Assembly (NCBI RefSeq): GCF_030505195.1
Contig: NZ_CP129672.1
Span: 5,738,501 to 5,802,500, forward strand
Reading direction: 5' to 3'
Length of the DNA: 64,000 nucleotides
Source: Comamonas testosteroni
Lineage (GTDB): Bacteria > Pseudomonadota > Gammaproteobacteria > Burkholderiales > Burkholderiaceae_C
The notes under the pieces were generated by a model. That model did no database searches, had not been told where the DNA came from, and saw nothing but the letters and a program-made list of their open reading frames with translations. Shown here one piece after another: positions 17,117 through 25,285 of the stretch. A program made the translations under genes and the position numbers. The first letter of the stretch is position 1. Every line of letters starts with the position of its first letter.

Positions 17117-18160
17117 CTAATCATTGCTCAGTGGCGAACGGACATACTTCAGATCCTTTGCTACGAGACGATATTGCATTTTTTTCAGCTGCACAGTGTC
17201 TTGAGAGTATGGGTGTTTGAATGGCGCTTCAAAGTGAAGCGCTTGGTCCCACTCCGTGCTTCCTTCTTTGAAACCAACTTGGCTTAGCGTATGTACAGCC
17301 GCGCTGACAGGTAGCTCAGCACCAGCGTCCTGTCCATTGAGCAGGACATGGTAGTAGAACTCGCCAAGTGAGCGTATCGGCGTGGGAGCCTCTGCGGATG
17401 AAGTCGGCTTTACGCTCGGCTGCACGCCATGCATCATCATCAATCGGCCGATCTCAAATAATATTCCTGGTTCTTCTCTTGAAGGTTCTGAGAGAATATA
17501 ACCATCGTGCGACCGTACAAAAGCCGTTCCGTCATAGTAGACGTGCGGATACAGTGGAGTCAGGTCACGAAAATCCGAAGAGTCTATATAACCTTCTACA
17601 TTGGCAATTCCCGCAGTCAAGGAGTGATTGCCTCCATGAACAATTCCAATCCCTATTGGGAGCAGTACCGCCACGCGATGATTTTTGTCTTGCCTCCAAG
17701 CACCCTCTAATTTTCCGAAGCCAATATTTGCCAGAGCTTTTGCCAAGTCATCTCGACGCCTCGGAGTTGCCAGCACTGGGTCAATACCGAGACGCAATCT
17801 GTAAATTTGATTAGTGCGCCGCGGTGATATGTCATTGGCAGACTCGCGGTTAATGGAAATAGCCTGGTCCTCCTCGAAAAAGAAAGCGCCGAAGTTGTCT
17901 TTCCTTTTGACTGTATGGGACTCGGCATATGCGGCAGCGGTAGTTGTCATCGCCTGTAATGGTGCCGCGACCAATCGAACCAAGGTGCTAAGACTCTTCG
18001 GGTCACGCGTGGCAATATCGTTTGCCAACTCCATCACGTGTTGAAAGCGCAGAGTACGCTCCGTAATTTTCCCCTTGCTTGGCAAGATAATACTCAGCAT
18101 GCGATAGATCAGGGATTCTTGTGGCCGTGAGTCAGTCGATTTAGAAATAGGAACGAGCAT
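17117..18160 (-). CDS. Hypothetical protein, possibly DUF6710 family
   Basis: 347 residues, soluble, no signal peptide. The central motif IGIVHGGNHSLTAGI, with nearby VAVLLPIGIG and YYDGTAFVR, resembles what I remember of the DUF6710 family (conserved GNHS). That match is from memory and moderate. The N-terminal 100 residues are helical and charged. No catalytic motif that I can name is obvious, though an invariant His/Asn/Ser cluster is suggestive. Paired with the downstream four-helix membrane gene in AT-richer DNA, it may be an accessory or defence module carried by the ICE; this is inference. Confidence 0.6.
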   Translation of the reverse strand: MLVPISKSTDSRPQESLIYRMLSIILPSKGKITERTLRFQHVMELANDIATRDPKSLSTLVRLVAAPLQAMTTTAAAYAESHTVKRKDNFGAFFFEEDQAISINRESANDISPRRTNQIYRLRLGIDPVLATPRRRDDLAKALANIGFGKLEGAWRQDKNHRVAVLLPIGIGIVHGGNHSLTAGIANVEGYIDSSDFRDLTPLYPHVYYDGTAFVRSHDGYILSEPSREEPGILFEIGRLMMMHGVQPSVKPTSSAEAPTPIRSLGEFYYHVLLNGQDAGAELPVSAAVHTLSQVGFKEGSTEWDQALHFEAPFKHPYSQDTVQLKKMQYRLVAKDLKYVRSPLSND

Positions 18161-18326
18161 CTGGTTCTGGCAAAAATCATTCGGTCAGGGAAAGTATGCT
18201 TCTAAATTGTAGCAATATGTTACGCTCCTAGCATATCTATGGCAGAAGTTCAAGCGAAAAGCCTCCGATCATCACCGCAGGGTTTCGCGCTGACAGGTGA
18301 GGGTGCACTAGGTACGGTTGCGCCCC

Positions 18327-18875
18327 ATGGACGACCTCGCCCGCGCACCGCACCTACATAGTCAGCACATCCAGCAGAGAGCCAACAGTGATCCACCATT
18401 TCTAGGCCGAGATCCGCTTGATCGAGGCTGCTCGATATTCGCTATCGCAGACAGCTTGCAACTGCTGGGCCTTGCCAGCAAAACGAACCCGCTCATGCGT
18501 TGGTTAAGTCGCTTCGAGGGGCTGGAGCAGCATCTGGAGGAGGAGCTTGACCCAATCTTCTGCGTGCGCTCAATCCTGCTGCAGCTGGTTGCTGACCATC
18601 CCAAGATGCCGCATGTGCCCAAACCTCAGCAAGAGAAGAACTGGCACAGCTTCGTCTTGCGAGTCGTGGCGCAGCCGTTCGTGCACACATGTGGCGACTG
18701 GGGCCGCGACGGCATCGCCTCACGCATCAAATGGAACCCGCTGCAGCAGAGTTTCATGGACTTCCTCGCGCTGGGCCAGCCTGGGGAGGAGCTGTCTATC
18801 TGGACACCCACCGATGGCAAGTCAGCCCGTGCCCAGCACTTCGCTCGAATCCTGCTCCAAGAGGAGTGCGCGTGA
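18327..18875 (+). CDS. Hypothetical protein upstream of and coupled to the relaxase gene
   Basis: 182 residues from ATG 18327-18329 (a TTG three codons earlier is also possible; neither has a strong ribosome site). Soluble, mixed helix, with FLGRDPLDRGCSIFAIADSL, LQLVADHPKMPHVP and SRIKWNPLQQSFMDFLALG. Its TGA overlaps the GTG start of traI (18872-18875), so the two are translationally coupled. This points to a role in relaxosome function or its regulation. Family not recognised. Confidence 0.72.
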   Translation: MDDLARAPHLHSQHIQQRANSDPPFLGRDPLDRGCSIFAIADSLQLLGLASKTNPLMRWLSRFEGLEQHLEEELDPIFCVRSILLQLVADHPKMPHVPKPQQEKNWHSFVLRVVAQPFVHTCGDWGRDGIASRIKWNPLQQSFMDFLALGQPGEELSIWTPTDGKSARAQHFARILLQEECA

Positions 18876-21559
18876 AGAGTATTGCTTCAAAGTTGCTTGC
18901 CATGGTGCCCTGGAGCAAGGCCAAGCCCGTGCAGTCTGCGCCTGCAGGCCCGCTGCCGCTGCCGCTGCCCGACGCGCCAGTATCGACGGGCGCTCAAGAT
19001 CTGCCACTCAAACCAGACGAGATCCACATCGCGGGCAGTGAGCCCGGATGGTTGCGCGTGCTCAATGCCCAGCAGCTGCTGGCCACGGTCCGCGCAGAGC
19101 GGGCTATCACCCAGATCTGGAGCCAGTCGCACCAGTCCCAGGCCATTTGGGAACGGGACCTGCTGCCAGCGATTCGACGGTACGCCGAGTTCGTGCAGCT
19201 CATGCCGGCCTCCGAAGCGCACCACCACGCCCACGCAGGCGGCCTGCTGTCGCACACCATCGAAATGCTGCTTGCGGCCATGACCTGGCGCAATGCCCAT
19301 CTGCTGCCAGGCGGAAGCCAGATCGAGATCGTTGACGCCCAGCGCGATCAGTGGACCTATGTGGTGTTCTTCTGCGCCCTGCTGCATGACATCGCCAAGC
19401 CGATGACCGACCTGCGTATCGCGTGGCGTCCAGTCGGCGAGAACGATCCAATCCGTTGGGCACCTGCAGGCGGAAGCCTGTCTCAGATCGCTGGCCAACG
19501 TACTGCCGAGTACCTAGTGGACTTTGCGCCCAAGGGGCAGCGCGATTACAGCGCCCATGCCAAGCTGGCCCAGTTGCTGCTACCCCGCATTGCGCCAGAA
19601 AGTGCGCTGCGATTCCTGGCGCACACGCCCACAGCCTTGGATGCCCTGGAGCAATACCTCACCGGCCAGGACAAGGACAGTCTCGTTGCCAAGATCGTCA
19701 AGCGGGCCGACCAGCTATCCACACAGCGAGCCTTGCAAAAAGGCTCCAAGGCTCGCTTCGCCACGGCCAAGGCCGTGCCTCTCATCGAGCTGCTGATGCA
19801 GTCCATGAGGACCATGCTCCAAGCTGGCACACAGCTCCCCCTGAATCGCAACGGTGCGGCAGGTTGGGTGTTCGAGGGGGCAATCTGGTTCGTGGCCAAG
19901 CGCCTCGCTGATACCGTGCGAGAGCACATCCAAGCAAACGAGCCCGACGAAAGCGTGCCTGGCAACGCAAAGAACGACCGGCTGTTCGACACCTGGCAGG
20001 ACTACGGCGCGATCGAGCTCAACCCTGCCAGCGGCCAGGCCGTCTGGCATGTCACGGTGCACGGTTACGCCGAGGATGGGTCAGAGCAGGGGGCCTACAT
20101 GCATGACTTTGCCATGCTCAAGTTCCCTCTGGCCAAGCTGTTCAACCACGAGAGCAAGTACCCGGCCGCCATGCGCGGGCGGCTGGAGATCCGCGACCGT
20201 CGAGCAGGGCAAGACGAACATCAAGCTGCTGCAACTCTCAGTGCATCGGAATCTGCGGCAGCAATCGATGCCAATGCGCCCCCAGCTGCGGCATCCTCAG
20301 CCCAGCCAACCCAAGCTGCGGCAAAGCCTGCGAAGCAACGCCCCCAGGATGCGGCAGAAGCAAAAAAGCATGCCGCCATCATGCGGGAGCCTACTTTCAC
20401 CAAGCCGCCGAATGCTGCGGCAAAGCCCAGGCCTGCGGCAACCACTGCGGCAGCAGCCAAGACACCTGCACCAGAAACTCCATCCCAAACTGCGGCAGTC
20501 TTGGCAGTTAGGGCGCCTACGGCGCCAGTGAAGCAGACCCAAGCTGATACAGCCTACGACGAGTTTGAAGGTGGGGCAGCATCGAGATCCGGCGTGCCCA
20601 CGCCATTGAAGCTGGACTACGACAGCCTCGACAACGGCGAAGCCGCGTATTTGCTGGGCGACAGCGAGGGCAGCTACTTCCTCGATCCATCCGAATCTGC
20701 AACAGCATCGGACAAGCCTGGCAAAAAGAACAAGCCGGCCAAGAACCCACAGCCGGCAGAGAAGGGCGCAGCGCCCTTGGGGCAACCATTCCAAGATGCC
20801 GCAGCGGTGCCACCACCAGCTGCGCCTCCTCAGCCCGCCACCTTGCACCAGCCGCCCCAAGCTGCCGCAACTGCGGCCGCAAGGCCGCCTTCTGTCAAAC
20901 CTGCAGCAGCTGCGCCGCCGCCAGCGCCAAGCGCACCTAAGAATCCCGCCCCCGTGCTACGCCATGACCAAGTGCCGCGCTCTCAAAGCGTGAGTGCCGA
21001 GTTCAAGCGCATGGCCGCTGATCTGGACGAGCTCGATGACCTGCCCGTACTCAAGGGACGCACCGTCACTGCAAGTCCGCCGCCGGCGGCCGCAGCAACA
21101 CCGGGGCCGGTTCTTCTGCTTCAGCCGCTGCCCGACATCGACGCAAACCCCGACAAGCCGCCACCCGAGCCAAGCCCCTTGGCATTGGCTTTCATGCAGT
21201 GGGTGCAAATGGGGCTGGTCAATCGCGAGCTCAAGTTCAATGAGACCGGCGCGGCGATTCACTTCGTGGAGGAGGGCATGGCCCTGGTATCGCCCAAGAT
21301 CTTCAAGGAGTACGCACGCCATGGCGACCGTGAGGACGGCCACGAGGATCTCACCGTCGACGAGCTGAGCACCAAGACCCAGCGGGAGGTCATCAAGTGT
21401 GGCTGGCACCTGCCAGCCGCGAACCGCACAAACATCGTCCGCTATGAGATCCACAGCCGCGGCACGGTAGTGGCCCATCTGTCCTGTGTTGTCCTCACCA
21501 GCCCAGGCCGGTGGGTCCAGCCCATCCCCCCCAGCAATCCCGCATTGAAGATGGTTTGA
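18872..21559 (+). CDS. traI: TraI conjugative relaxase, MOBH family
   Basis: 895 residues from GTG 18872-18874, six bases after GAGGAG; the longer frame to 18689 overlaps the upstream gene. The N-terminal TraI_2-type domain carries the His cluster HHHAHAGGLLSH at 117-128 and an HD pair in LLHDIAKP at about 171, the metal-binding signature of MOBH relaxases that nick oriT. A roughly 300-residue Ala/Pro/Gln-rich linker (about 450-760) separates it from a C-terminal domain (about 765-885) with FMQWVQMGLVNRELKFN and VEEGMALVSPKIFKEYA. The linker looks unusually long. Transcribed away from the secretion operon. Confidence 0.93.
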   Translation: MKSIASKLLAMVPWSKAKPVQSAPAGPLPLPLPDAPVSTGAQDLPLKPDEIHIAGSEPGWLRVLNAQQLLATVRAERAITQIWSQSHQSQAIWERDLLPAIRRYAEFVQLMPASEAHHHAHAGGLLSHTIEMLLAAMTWRNAHLLPGGSQIEIVDAQRDQWTYVVFFCALLHDIAKPMTDLRIAWRPVGENDPIRWAPAGGSLSQIAGQRTAEYLVDFAPKGQRDYSAHAKLAQLLLPRIAPESALRFLAHTPTALDALEQYLTGQDKDSLVAKIVKRADQLSTQRALQKGSKARFATAKAVPLIELLMQSMRTMLQAGTQLPLNRNGAAGWVFEGAIWFVAKRLADTVREHIQANEPDESVPGNAKNDRLFDTWQDYGAIELNPASGQAVWHVTVHGYAEDGSEQGAYMHDFAMLKFPLAKLFNHESKYPAAMRGRLEIRDRRAGQDEHQAAATLSASESAAAIDANAPPAAASSAQPTQAAAKPAKQRPQDAAEAKKHAAIMREPTFTKPPNAAAKPRPAATTAAAAKTPAPETPSQTAAVLAVRAPTAPVKQTQADTAYDEFEGGAASRSGVPTPLKLDYDSLDNGEAAYLLGDSEGSYFLDPSESATASDKPGKKNKPAKNPQPAEKGAAPLGQPFQDAAAVPPPAAPPQPATLHQPPQAAATAAARPPSVKPAAAAPPPAPSAPKNPAPVLRHDQVPRSQSVSAEFKRMAADLDELDDLPVLKGRTVTASPPPAAAATPGPVLLLQPLPDIDANPDKPPPEPSPLALAFMQWVQMGLVNRELKFNETGAAIHFVEEGMALVSPKIFKEYARHGDREDGHEDLTVDELSTKTQREVIKCGWHLPAANRTNIVRYEIHSRGTVVAHLSCVVLTSPGRWVQPIPPSNPALKMV
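20253..20497 (+). repeat. Seven copies of CTGCGGCA within the traI linker
   Basis: Exact octamers start at 20253, 20286, 20316, 20415, 20433, 20445 and 20490, each covering an Ala-Ala pair written GCG GCA. The preference for one codon pair in an Ala-rich stretch may reflect slippage or expansion. Confidence 0.8.
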
Positions 21560-21560
21560 T

Positions 21561-22706
21561 ATGAAATCCACCTGCTCAACTGATTACGAGATTGGCGACA
21601 ACACCGCGCCAGACAAGCGCTTAGAGCTATGGAAATCACGTAGCTTCTGGTTTCGGCTGCGGCACCGATGGAACGTGCTCAGTGCTTTTGCCGAAGGCAG
21701 TTTGACCTGGCACCACGCAAAGCTCGGCCTCAAATACCCGGATCAGGTCATGTGGCTGCAGCGCTGGCCGCCAGGCAATGGATTGATGCCAGTCTGCCCA
21801 GCCGTCATTGCTGAGCTCGAGCACATCGATCGCACCATGATGGACTCCGACCAGCCAGCGCCACGGGCAGCTGTCTTTTCACCCCACAGCATCGGCCACG
21901 ATCGTACCCAGTGCAGGAACTGCGGCGGATCTGGCAGGGCCTTGCCCACGCAATGCCCAGGTCGCCCCATGACCGATGACGAGCGGCAGGCCGTCCTGGA
22001 GGGGCTACTCGATTACGTCGATGGGCAATGGCTTGGCCAAGTCATCAAGCAGGCCCCGAAACCGCTTGCCGAAACCTGCAAACTGGAGCCCAAGTTGGTT
22101 GCCGAAACCTGCAAACTTGAGCCAAAAAAGTCTGCCGAAACCTGCAAACTGGATTTGCCGTTTCCTGCACTCTATATACAAGGGTCTTCTTTACAAGAAA
22201 CTACTACTACGTCTCCAAGTGTCGTAGCGCTCGAAGTGGCACCAGCTCGCGAGGCGCAAGTCTTCTCGGAAAACGACTGGGCAGCGAAGTGCTCAGCCTT
22301 GTCGGATGCTGCCAATCGAGGCTGTGGCCAGGTCTACGAGACCTACGAGCTCCGCGTCGGAGCCAGCATTGACCTAGCACTACAACAGGTGCCCGAGCAA
22401 CAGCTCGATCGCGCCATCGAGATCGCCATACAGCACGGATACACCACGACGGAACAACGCGCACAGACACAACGGATGCTGCAGGATGACGGATGCTGCA
22501 GCCACGGCCTTGACCCGCATTGGTGTCCCGTTGGATGCGGAGACGTAGACAATGGAAGCGATTCAATGCTGGACTTTGACTGGACGCCATGTGCCTCATG
22601 CGGCGAGCCTGCGGATGCTCACCAAGGCTCCAGTGCTTGCGACTTTGTAGCAGCGGACGCAGCGCCGATGCCGGGAAAACATGACAGGTCAAACAAAAAT
22701 GTTTGA
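21561..22706 (+). CDS. Hypothetical Cys-rich protein with three 11-residue repeats, downstream of traI
   Basis: 381 residues, starting one base after the traI stop. A central zinc-finger-like segment (CRNCGGSGRALPTQCPGRPMT, about 118-138) resembles a motif seen in phage and mobile-element proteins. Three tandem 11-residue repeats with AETCKL follow at about 170-200. The C-terminus is rich in Cys pairs (CCSHGLDPHWCPVGC, CASCGEPADAH), suggesting further metal sites. The DNA after the repeats (22,145-22,200) is AT-richer and promoter-like, so part of this frame may serve regulation. Function unknown; operon position suggests a DNA-processing or control role. Confidence 0.65.
   Translation: MKSTCSTDYEIGDNTAPDKRLELWKSRSFWFRLRHRWNVLSAFAEGSLTWHHAKLGLKYPDQVMWLQRWPPGNGLMPVCPAVIAELEHIDRTMMDSDQPAPRAAVFSPHSIGHDRTQCRNCGGSGRALPTQCPGRPMTDDERQAVLEGLLDYVDGQWLGQVIKQAPKPLAETCKLEPKLVAETCKLEPKKSAETCKLDLPFPALYIQGSSLQETTTTSPSVVALEVAPAREAQVFSENDWAAKCSALSDAANRGCGQVYETYELRVGASIDLALQQVPEQQLDRAIEIAIQHGYTTTEQRAQTQRMLQDDGCCSHGLDPHWCPVGCGDVDNGSDSMLDFDWTPCASCGEPADAHQGSSACDFVAADAAPMPGKHDRSNKNV
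22068..22150 (+). repeat. Three exact 17-bp direct repeats at 33-bp period (iteron-like)
   Basis: GCCGAAACCTGCAAACT occurs at 22068-22084, 22101-22117 and 22134-22150. The period is exactly 33 bp, close to three DNA turns. All 17 bases are identical in each copy, including synonymous positions. Confidence 0.9.
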
Positions 22707-23035
22707 CAGTTGGCAGCGAAGTCCTTAGAGTCCGTACCGTGCGTCAACGGGAGCTATTTGTAACTCTCGCAGAATTGGTTAAGAGGAAGAGGTAAAAGCG
22801 TAGTCCCATGGGTCTACTGAAAGCCTTGAAAACTGGAGCTCTAGTGCTCCTATTTTTAGAGCTTTTCTACTAGAGACGATGTATATTATGTTAAATCGCG
22901 TCTTCGACAGCTCAAGGCAAGACTGTCCATGCGACTGACATCGCTCCAGTTTTCATAACGATTGAGGTGGGTGAAGTAAATTCTTGTACGAGTGTGAAGT
23001 AAGTTCTTGTACTGTCATTGATGGTGACAGCCGAA
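22707..23035. other. Gap downstream of the relaxase operon
   Basis: No gene supported. It holds a weak stem with 7-bp arms (22839-22845 and 22869-22875), the paired 19-base repeats at 22971-23012, and a 6-bp-arm dyad (23012-23017 and 23025-23030) close to the end of the XRE gene. The DNA is AT-richer than the relaxase operon and probably marks a junction. Confidence 0.55.
22971..23012 (+). repeat. Two 19-base direct repeats 23 bp apart
   Basis: 22971-22989 and 22994-23012 read GTGAAGTAARTTCTTGTAC and differ at one base (A/G). The spacing is about two helical turns. They lie 24 bases beyond the 3' end of the XRE gene. They could be a protein-binding array or a trace of an insertion event. Confidence 0.85.
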
Positions 23036-23323
23036 CTAGCCTTCACGAGTTGAACGTGCAATCCTCAGACGAACAGCCTTCACTAATTCTTCGGGAGCCA
23101 CTAGCAAGGCCTCAGCCAATTGGAACGTAACGCTCAGCGATGGCTGGGTACTGGCCACCTCGAGCCTTGCAATGAAAGTTCGATGAAGTCCCGCTCGAAA
23201 CGCGAGCTCTTCCTGACTGATCCCGATCAAGCCACGACGAGCTTTGACCTCAGCCGCAACTGCTTGACGAAAGTTGAGTTCGGAGACACTTGGCACCCGC
23301 CGACTGTCGCGGGGTTGCATCAT
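23036..23323 (-). CDS. XRE-family (Cro/CI-type) transcriptional regulator
   Basis: 95 residues with a helix-turn-helix domain at about 18-75: VKARRGLIGISQEELAFRAG, then HRTFIARLEVASTQPSLSV. This is the standard HTH_3 pattern with recognition helix LHRTFIARLE. There is little beyond the DNA-binding domain, as in antitoxin or element-control regulators. It is divergent from the 23420-23890 gene, with a dyad in the shared promoter, so it probably represses itself and perhaps its neighbour. Confidence 0.85.
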   Translation of the reverse strand: MMQPRDSRRVPSVSELNFRQAVAAEVKARRGLIGISQEELAFRAGLHRTFIARLEVASTQPSLSVTFQLAEALLVAPEELVKAVRLRIARSTREG

Positions 23324-23338
23324 TTGAGCACCAGCATT

Positions 23339-23355
23339 AATGATACATAATCATT
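23339..23355. promoter_or_regulatory. AATGAT-N5-ATCATT dyad, candidate XRE operator
   Basis: Perfect 6-bp arms at 23339-23344 and 23350-23355, sixteen bases upstream of the XRE start and in AT-rich promoter-like DNA. The position suits autoregulation. Confidence 0.55.
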
Positions 23356-23419
23356 GTTCTCTAACCTAGCAAGCTTCACACCCCTTGCTGTTGGGTGTGT
23401 CAGCCAATCCCACGATTTC

Positions 23420-23890
23420 ATGTTTCAGACCAACGACGCCAACAAGCATCCTGTTTCCCAGCTGTACAACAAAGGCACTCATGTTTGGACAGGTGTCGAG
23501 CTCCAACTGCGACGAATTTGGTTCATGATCGACTATCAGTGGGTCTATCGGGAAGGTAGTGATGAGCTATCTTTTACAGACACTGTGTTGCTGTCTACAG
23601 CAGAAGATGTTTTGAGCTTTGCTTCCCAGCATGAGTCAATACTCTCTGTGTATCTCATGACTCCTATTCTTGGCGGCGGTTGGCAAAAGGATCTGCTAAC
23701 GGGGATCTGGGAAGCTGCAGATCCGGCGGACCCTCGTCTCATGACCAAGATCTATGCAAAAGTGGATGGCAGTCATCATGTAGATTCGCTGCCTGAAGCC
23801 ACGGCAGCTCAGCCCAAAGACTGGGAACAGCTTCTAGCGTTCCCCGTCTATCCGGCGAAGTCTGTGAGTGAAACGAACGAACTTCACTGA
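23420..23890 (+). CDS. Hypothetical protein (156 aa)
   Basis: Read from ATG 23420-23422 (MFQTNDANKHPVSQLY); the frame is open from a TTG at 23354 but that stretch looks like promoter DNA. No strong ribosome site is visible. Soluble and mixed alpha/beta, with several Trp residues (VWTGVELQLRRIWFMIDYQW, GGGWQKDLLTGIWEAADP). I do not recognise a family. It is divergent from the XRE regulator and is followed by a large dyad. Confidence 0.55.
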   Translation: MFQTNDANKHPVSQLYNKGTHVWTGVELQLRRIWFMIDYQWVYREGSDELSFTDTVLLSTAEDVLSFASQHESILSVYLMTPILGGGWQKDLLTGIWEAADPADPRLMTKIYAKVDGSHHVDSLPEATAAQPKDWEQLLAFPVYPAKSVSETNELH

Positions 23891-23918
23891 CGACAAGGAC
23901 ATTCATTGCATTCATGCG

Positions 23919-23966
23919 CCACCCCTAACATGCACAAGTTATATAACTTGCACAAGTTAGGGGTGG
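23919..23966. repeat. Nested 48-bp dyad (11-bp outer arms, 8-bp inner arms)
   Basis: Outer arms 23919-23929 and 23956-23966 are exact reverse complements. Inside them 23935-23950 is a perfect 16-bp palindrome (CAAGTTATATAACTTG), with symmetric 5-base spacers. No T-tract follows, so a simple terminator is unlikely. Confidence 0.85.
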
Positions 23967-24051
23967 GTGAATTTCTTTGAGAGAACTCTGCAAATTATTG
24001 AAAAATAAAGGTTTTCCTTAATTTTTCTAAAAGTAGGTTTTTGAATACAAC

Positions 24052-24954
24052 ATGGAGTTCAAGCAGCAGCCAAACGTCACTGCCAAGCAAGTGATCGATG
24101 CGACCCGTGCCTATAAAGAGTTGATTCGCACTCGGCGTTATATGCAAAAGCTAGGTGGTCGTATGTTTTGGAAGCTGTCTGGGGACTACGTTTACTTGGC
24201 CCAGTGCTCTTTTTTTGACAGTCGCAAGGTTCATCACCTCGGTATCAAGTCAAGTCAAACGGAGCAGAGCCTAAAAGAATACGAAACTGAGCGCGCACGA
24301 TTGCAGCAGCGCGAGGCAGCGCTGCAAGAGCGCATCTCAGTGTATGAACGAATGAACAAAGCAGTTCGTGCCGGTGCCGTGTCAGATGATGTAATTGACA
24401 CTATCCGCTTGCTTGAAAGAGTCGGAATCTCAGAAGATTGCTTGTGGATGGGAACGCCAGCGCAACATGCATACTGGCAGTTTTCTGGTCTTGAAGTACC
24501 TAAGGTTCTTGGCGACGGCGAGGACTTAGGTAGGCACATAGTATTCGTGCAACGCAGACTAGATGCAATGTCTCTTAACAAGCTCCACCGATGCAAGGCC
24601 TTTAAGCTGGATACAGTACGGGGTGGCCAGAGTACTTTACTGATCATCGAACCTCAAGCAACGTCTCGTTCGAGCAATGACCCAAAATCATCTGAGGCAC
24701 ACAGATTTCGGCGCTATTCAAAGTTCATTCACGATACGGTTCGTGAATACATTGATCTGATCTTTGTTGAAAGTGAAACGCACCCTTCTTTTGAGCAAGT
24801 ACTTATTAGCAAGACCGGACGAATGGGCGTGATGAGAACCGTTGCCCCCCATTTGTTTGTGGCTTGGAATATGCTGTTTGGCCTTACGACAAGGGAAAAG
24901 GATTCGTTTGAACAGTTGCTCGAATCTGGTCGCCTTGTCCGGAAAGGCAACTAG
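24052..24954 (+). CDS. Divergent nucleotidyltransferase-fold-like protein (GSU2403-like), uncertain
   Basis: 300 residues, AT-rich. The order of elements recalls the GSU2403/NTP_transf_8 family: an N-terminal RYMQKLGGRMFWKLSGDYVYL segment, HHLGIKSSQTEQSLKEYE, a coiled coil (about 75-105), then GTPAQHAYWQFSGLEV where that family has its GTxAxxAYE motif. The family's usual Asp-x-Asp after this motif is not evident (GDGEDLGRHIVFVQRRLDA), so it may be inactive or only distantly related. Standing alone in accessory DNA beside an XRE gene and an integrase, it could be cargo of the mobile region. The call is tentative. Confidence 0.45.
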   Translation: MEFKQQPNVTAKQVIDATRAYKELIRTRRYMQKLGGRMFWKLSGDYVYLAQCSFFDSRKVHHLGIKSSQTEQSLKEYETERARLQQREAALQERISVYERMNKAVRAGAVSDDVIDTIRLLERVGISEDCLWMGTPAQHAYWQFSGLEVPKVLGDGEDLGRHIVFVQRRLDAMSLNKLHRCKAFKLDTVRGGQSTLLIIEPQATSRSSNDPKSSEAHRFRRYSKFIHDTVREYIDLIFVESETHPSFEQVLISKTGRMGVMRTVAPHLFVAWNMLFGLTTREKDSFEQLLESGRLVRKGN

Positions 24955-25018
24955 GCTTTCGAGTTTTCTGAGCTGCAGCAGGCTTACGATTCTTTCAACG
25001 AAAGTTTGGGCTGGCATG

Positions 25019-25093
25019 CTACAGGGTCTCAAAGCGATGGCGACGCACGCATTGGTCCTTGAGCATGCGGATCACGCCTTCAACCATGCCCAT
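25019..25093 (-). pseudogene. Remnant of an IS3/IS481-type transposase (DDE C-terminal helix)
   Basis: The reverse strand reads MGMVEGVIRMLKDQC then VRRHRFETL and a stop. It corresponds to the well-known segment around the third catalytic Glu of IS3/IS481 integrase-core transposases (NGMVERVIRTLK). Only about 25 codons survive, so an older insertion was mostly deleted here. The gap 24955-25285 holds nothing else coding. Confidence 0.6.
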
Positions 25094-25243
25094 GTTCTAC
25101 CTCCCGCTCACGTTTCTTAAGTCATCGGCAGAAACTACGGTCTAATAAAATCTACCTAGCGCAGGGTGAGATGCTGAATTTTCCACCAACCAAAGAGGGG
25201 GCAGTTCACGCATCCGACCTTCATTTTTGGGTTAATTAATTAC

Positions 25244-25268
25244 TTTCGATAAATGAAGATTATCGAAA
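25244..25268. promoter_or_regulatory. 9-7-9 dyad upstream of integrase: candidate recombination core site or operator
   Basis: TTTCGATAA (25244-25252) and its exact reverse complement (25260-25268) flank a 7-base spacer, ending 17 bases before the integrase start. Inverted 9-13-bp arms around a 6-8-bp spacer are the classic layout of a tyrosine recombinase core site. Confidence 0.55.
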
Positions 25269-25285
25269 CCTAAGTTTGCAAACCA

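Noticed and set aside
22068-22150. CRISPR array from three regular repeats
   Set aside because: Repeats are 17 bases with 16-base spacers that encode a continuous peptide; no cas genes are present.
22839-22875. CTCTAGT/ACTAGAG stem as a small RNA or terminator
   Set aside because: Seven-base arms around a 23-base loop in AT-rich DNA can occur by chance.
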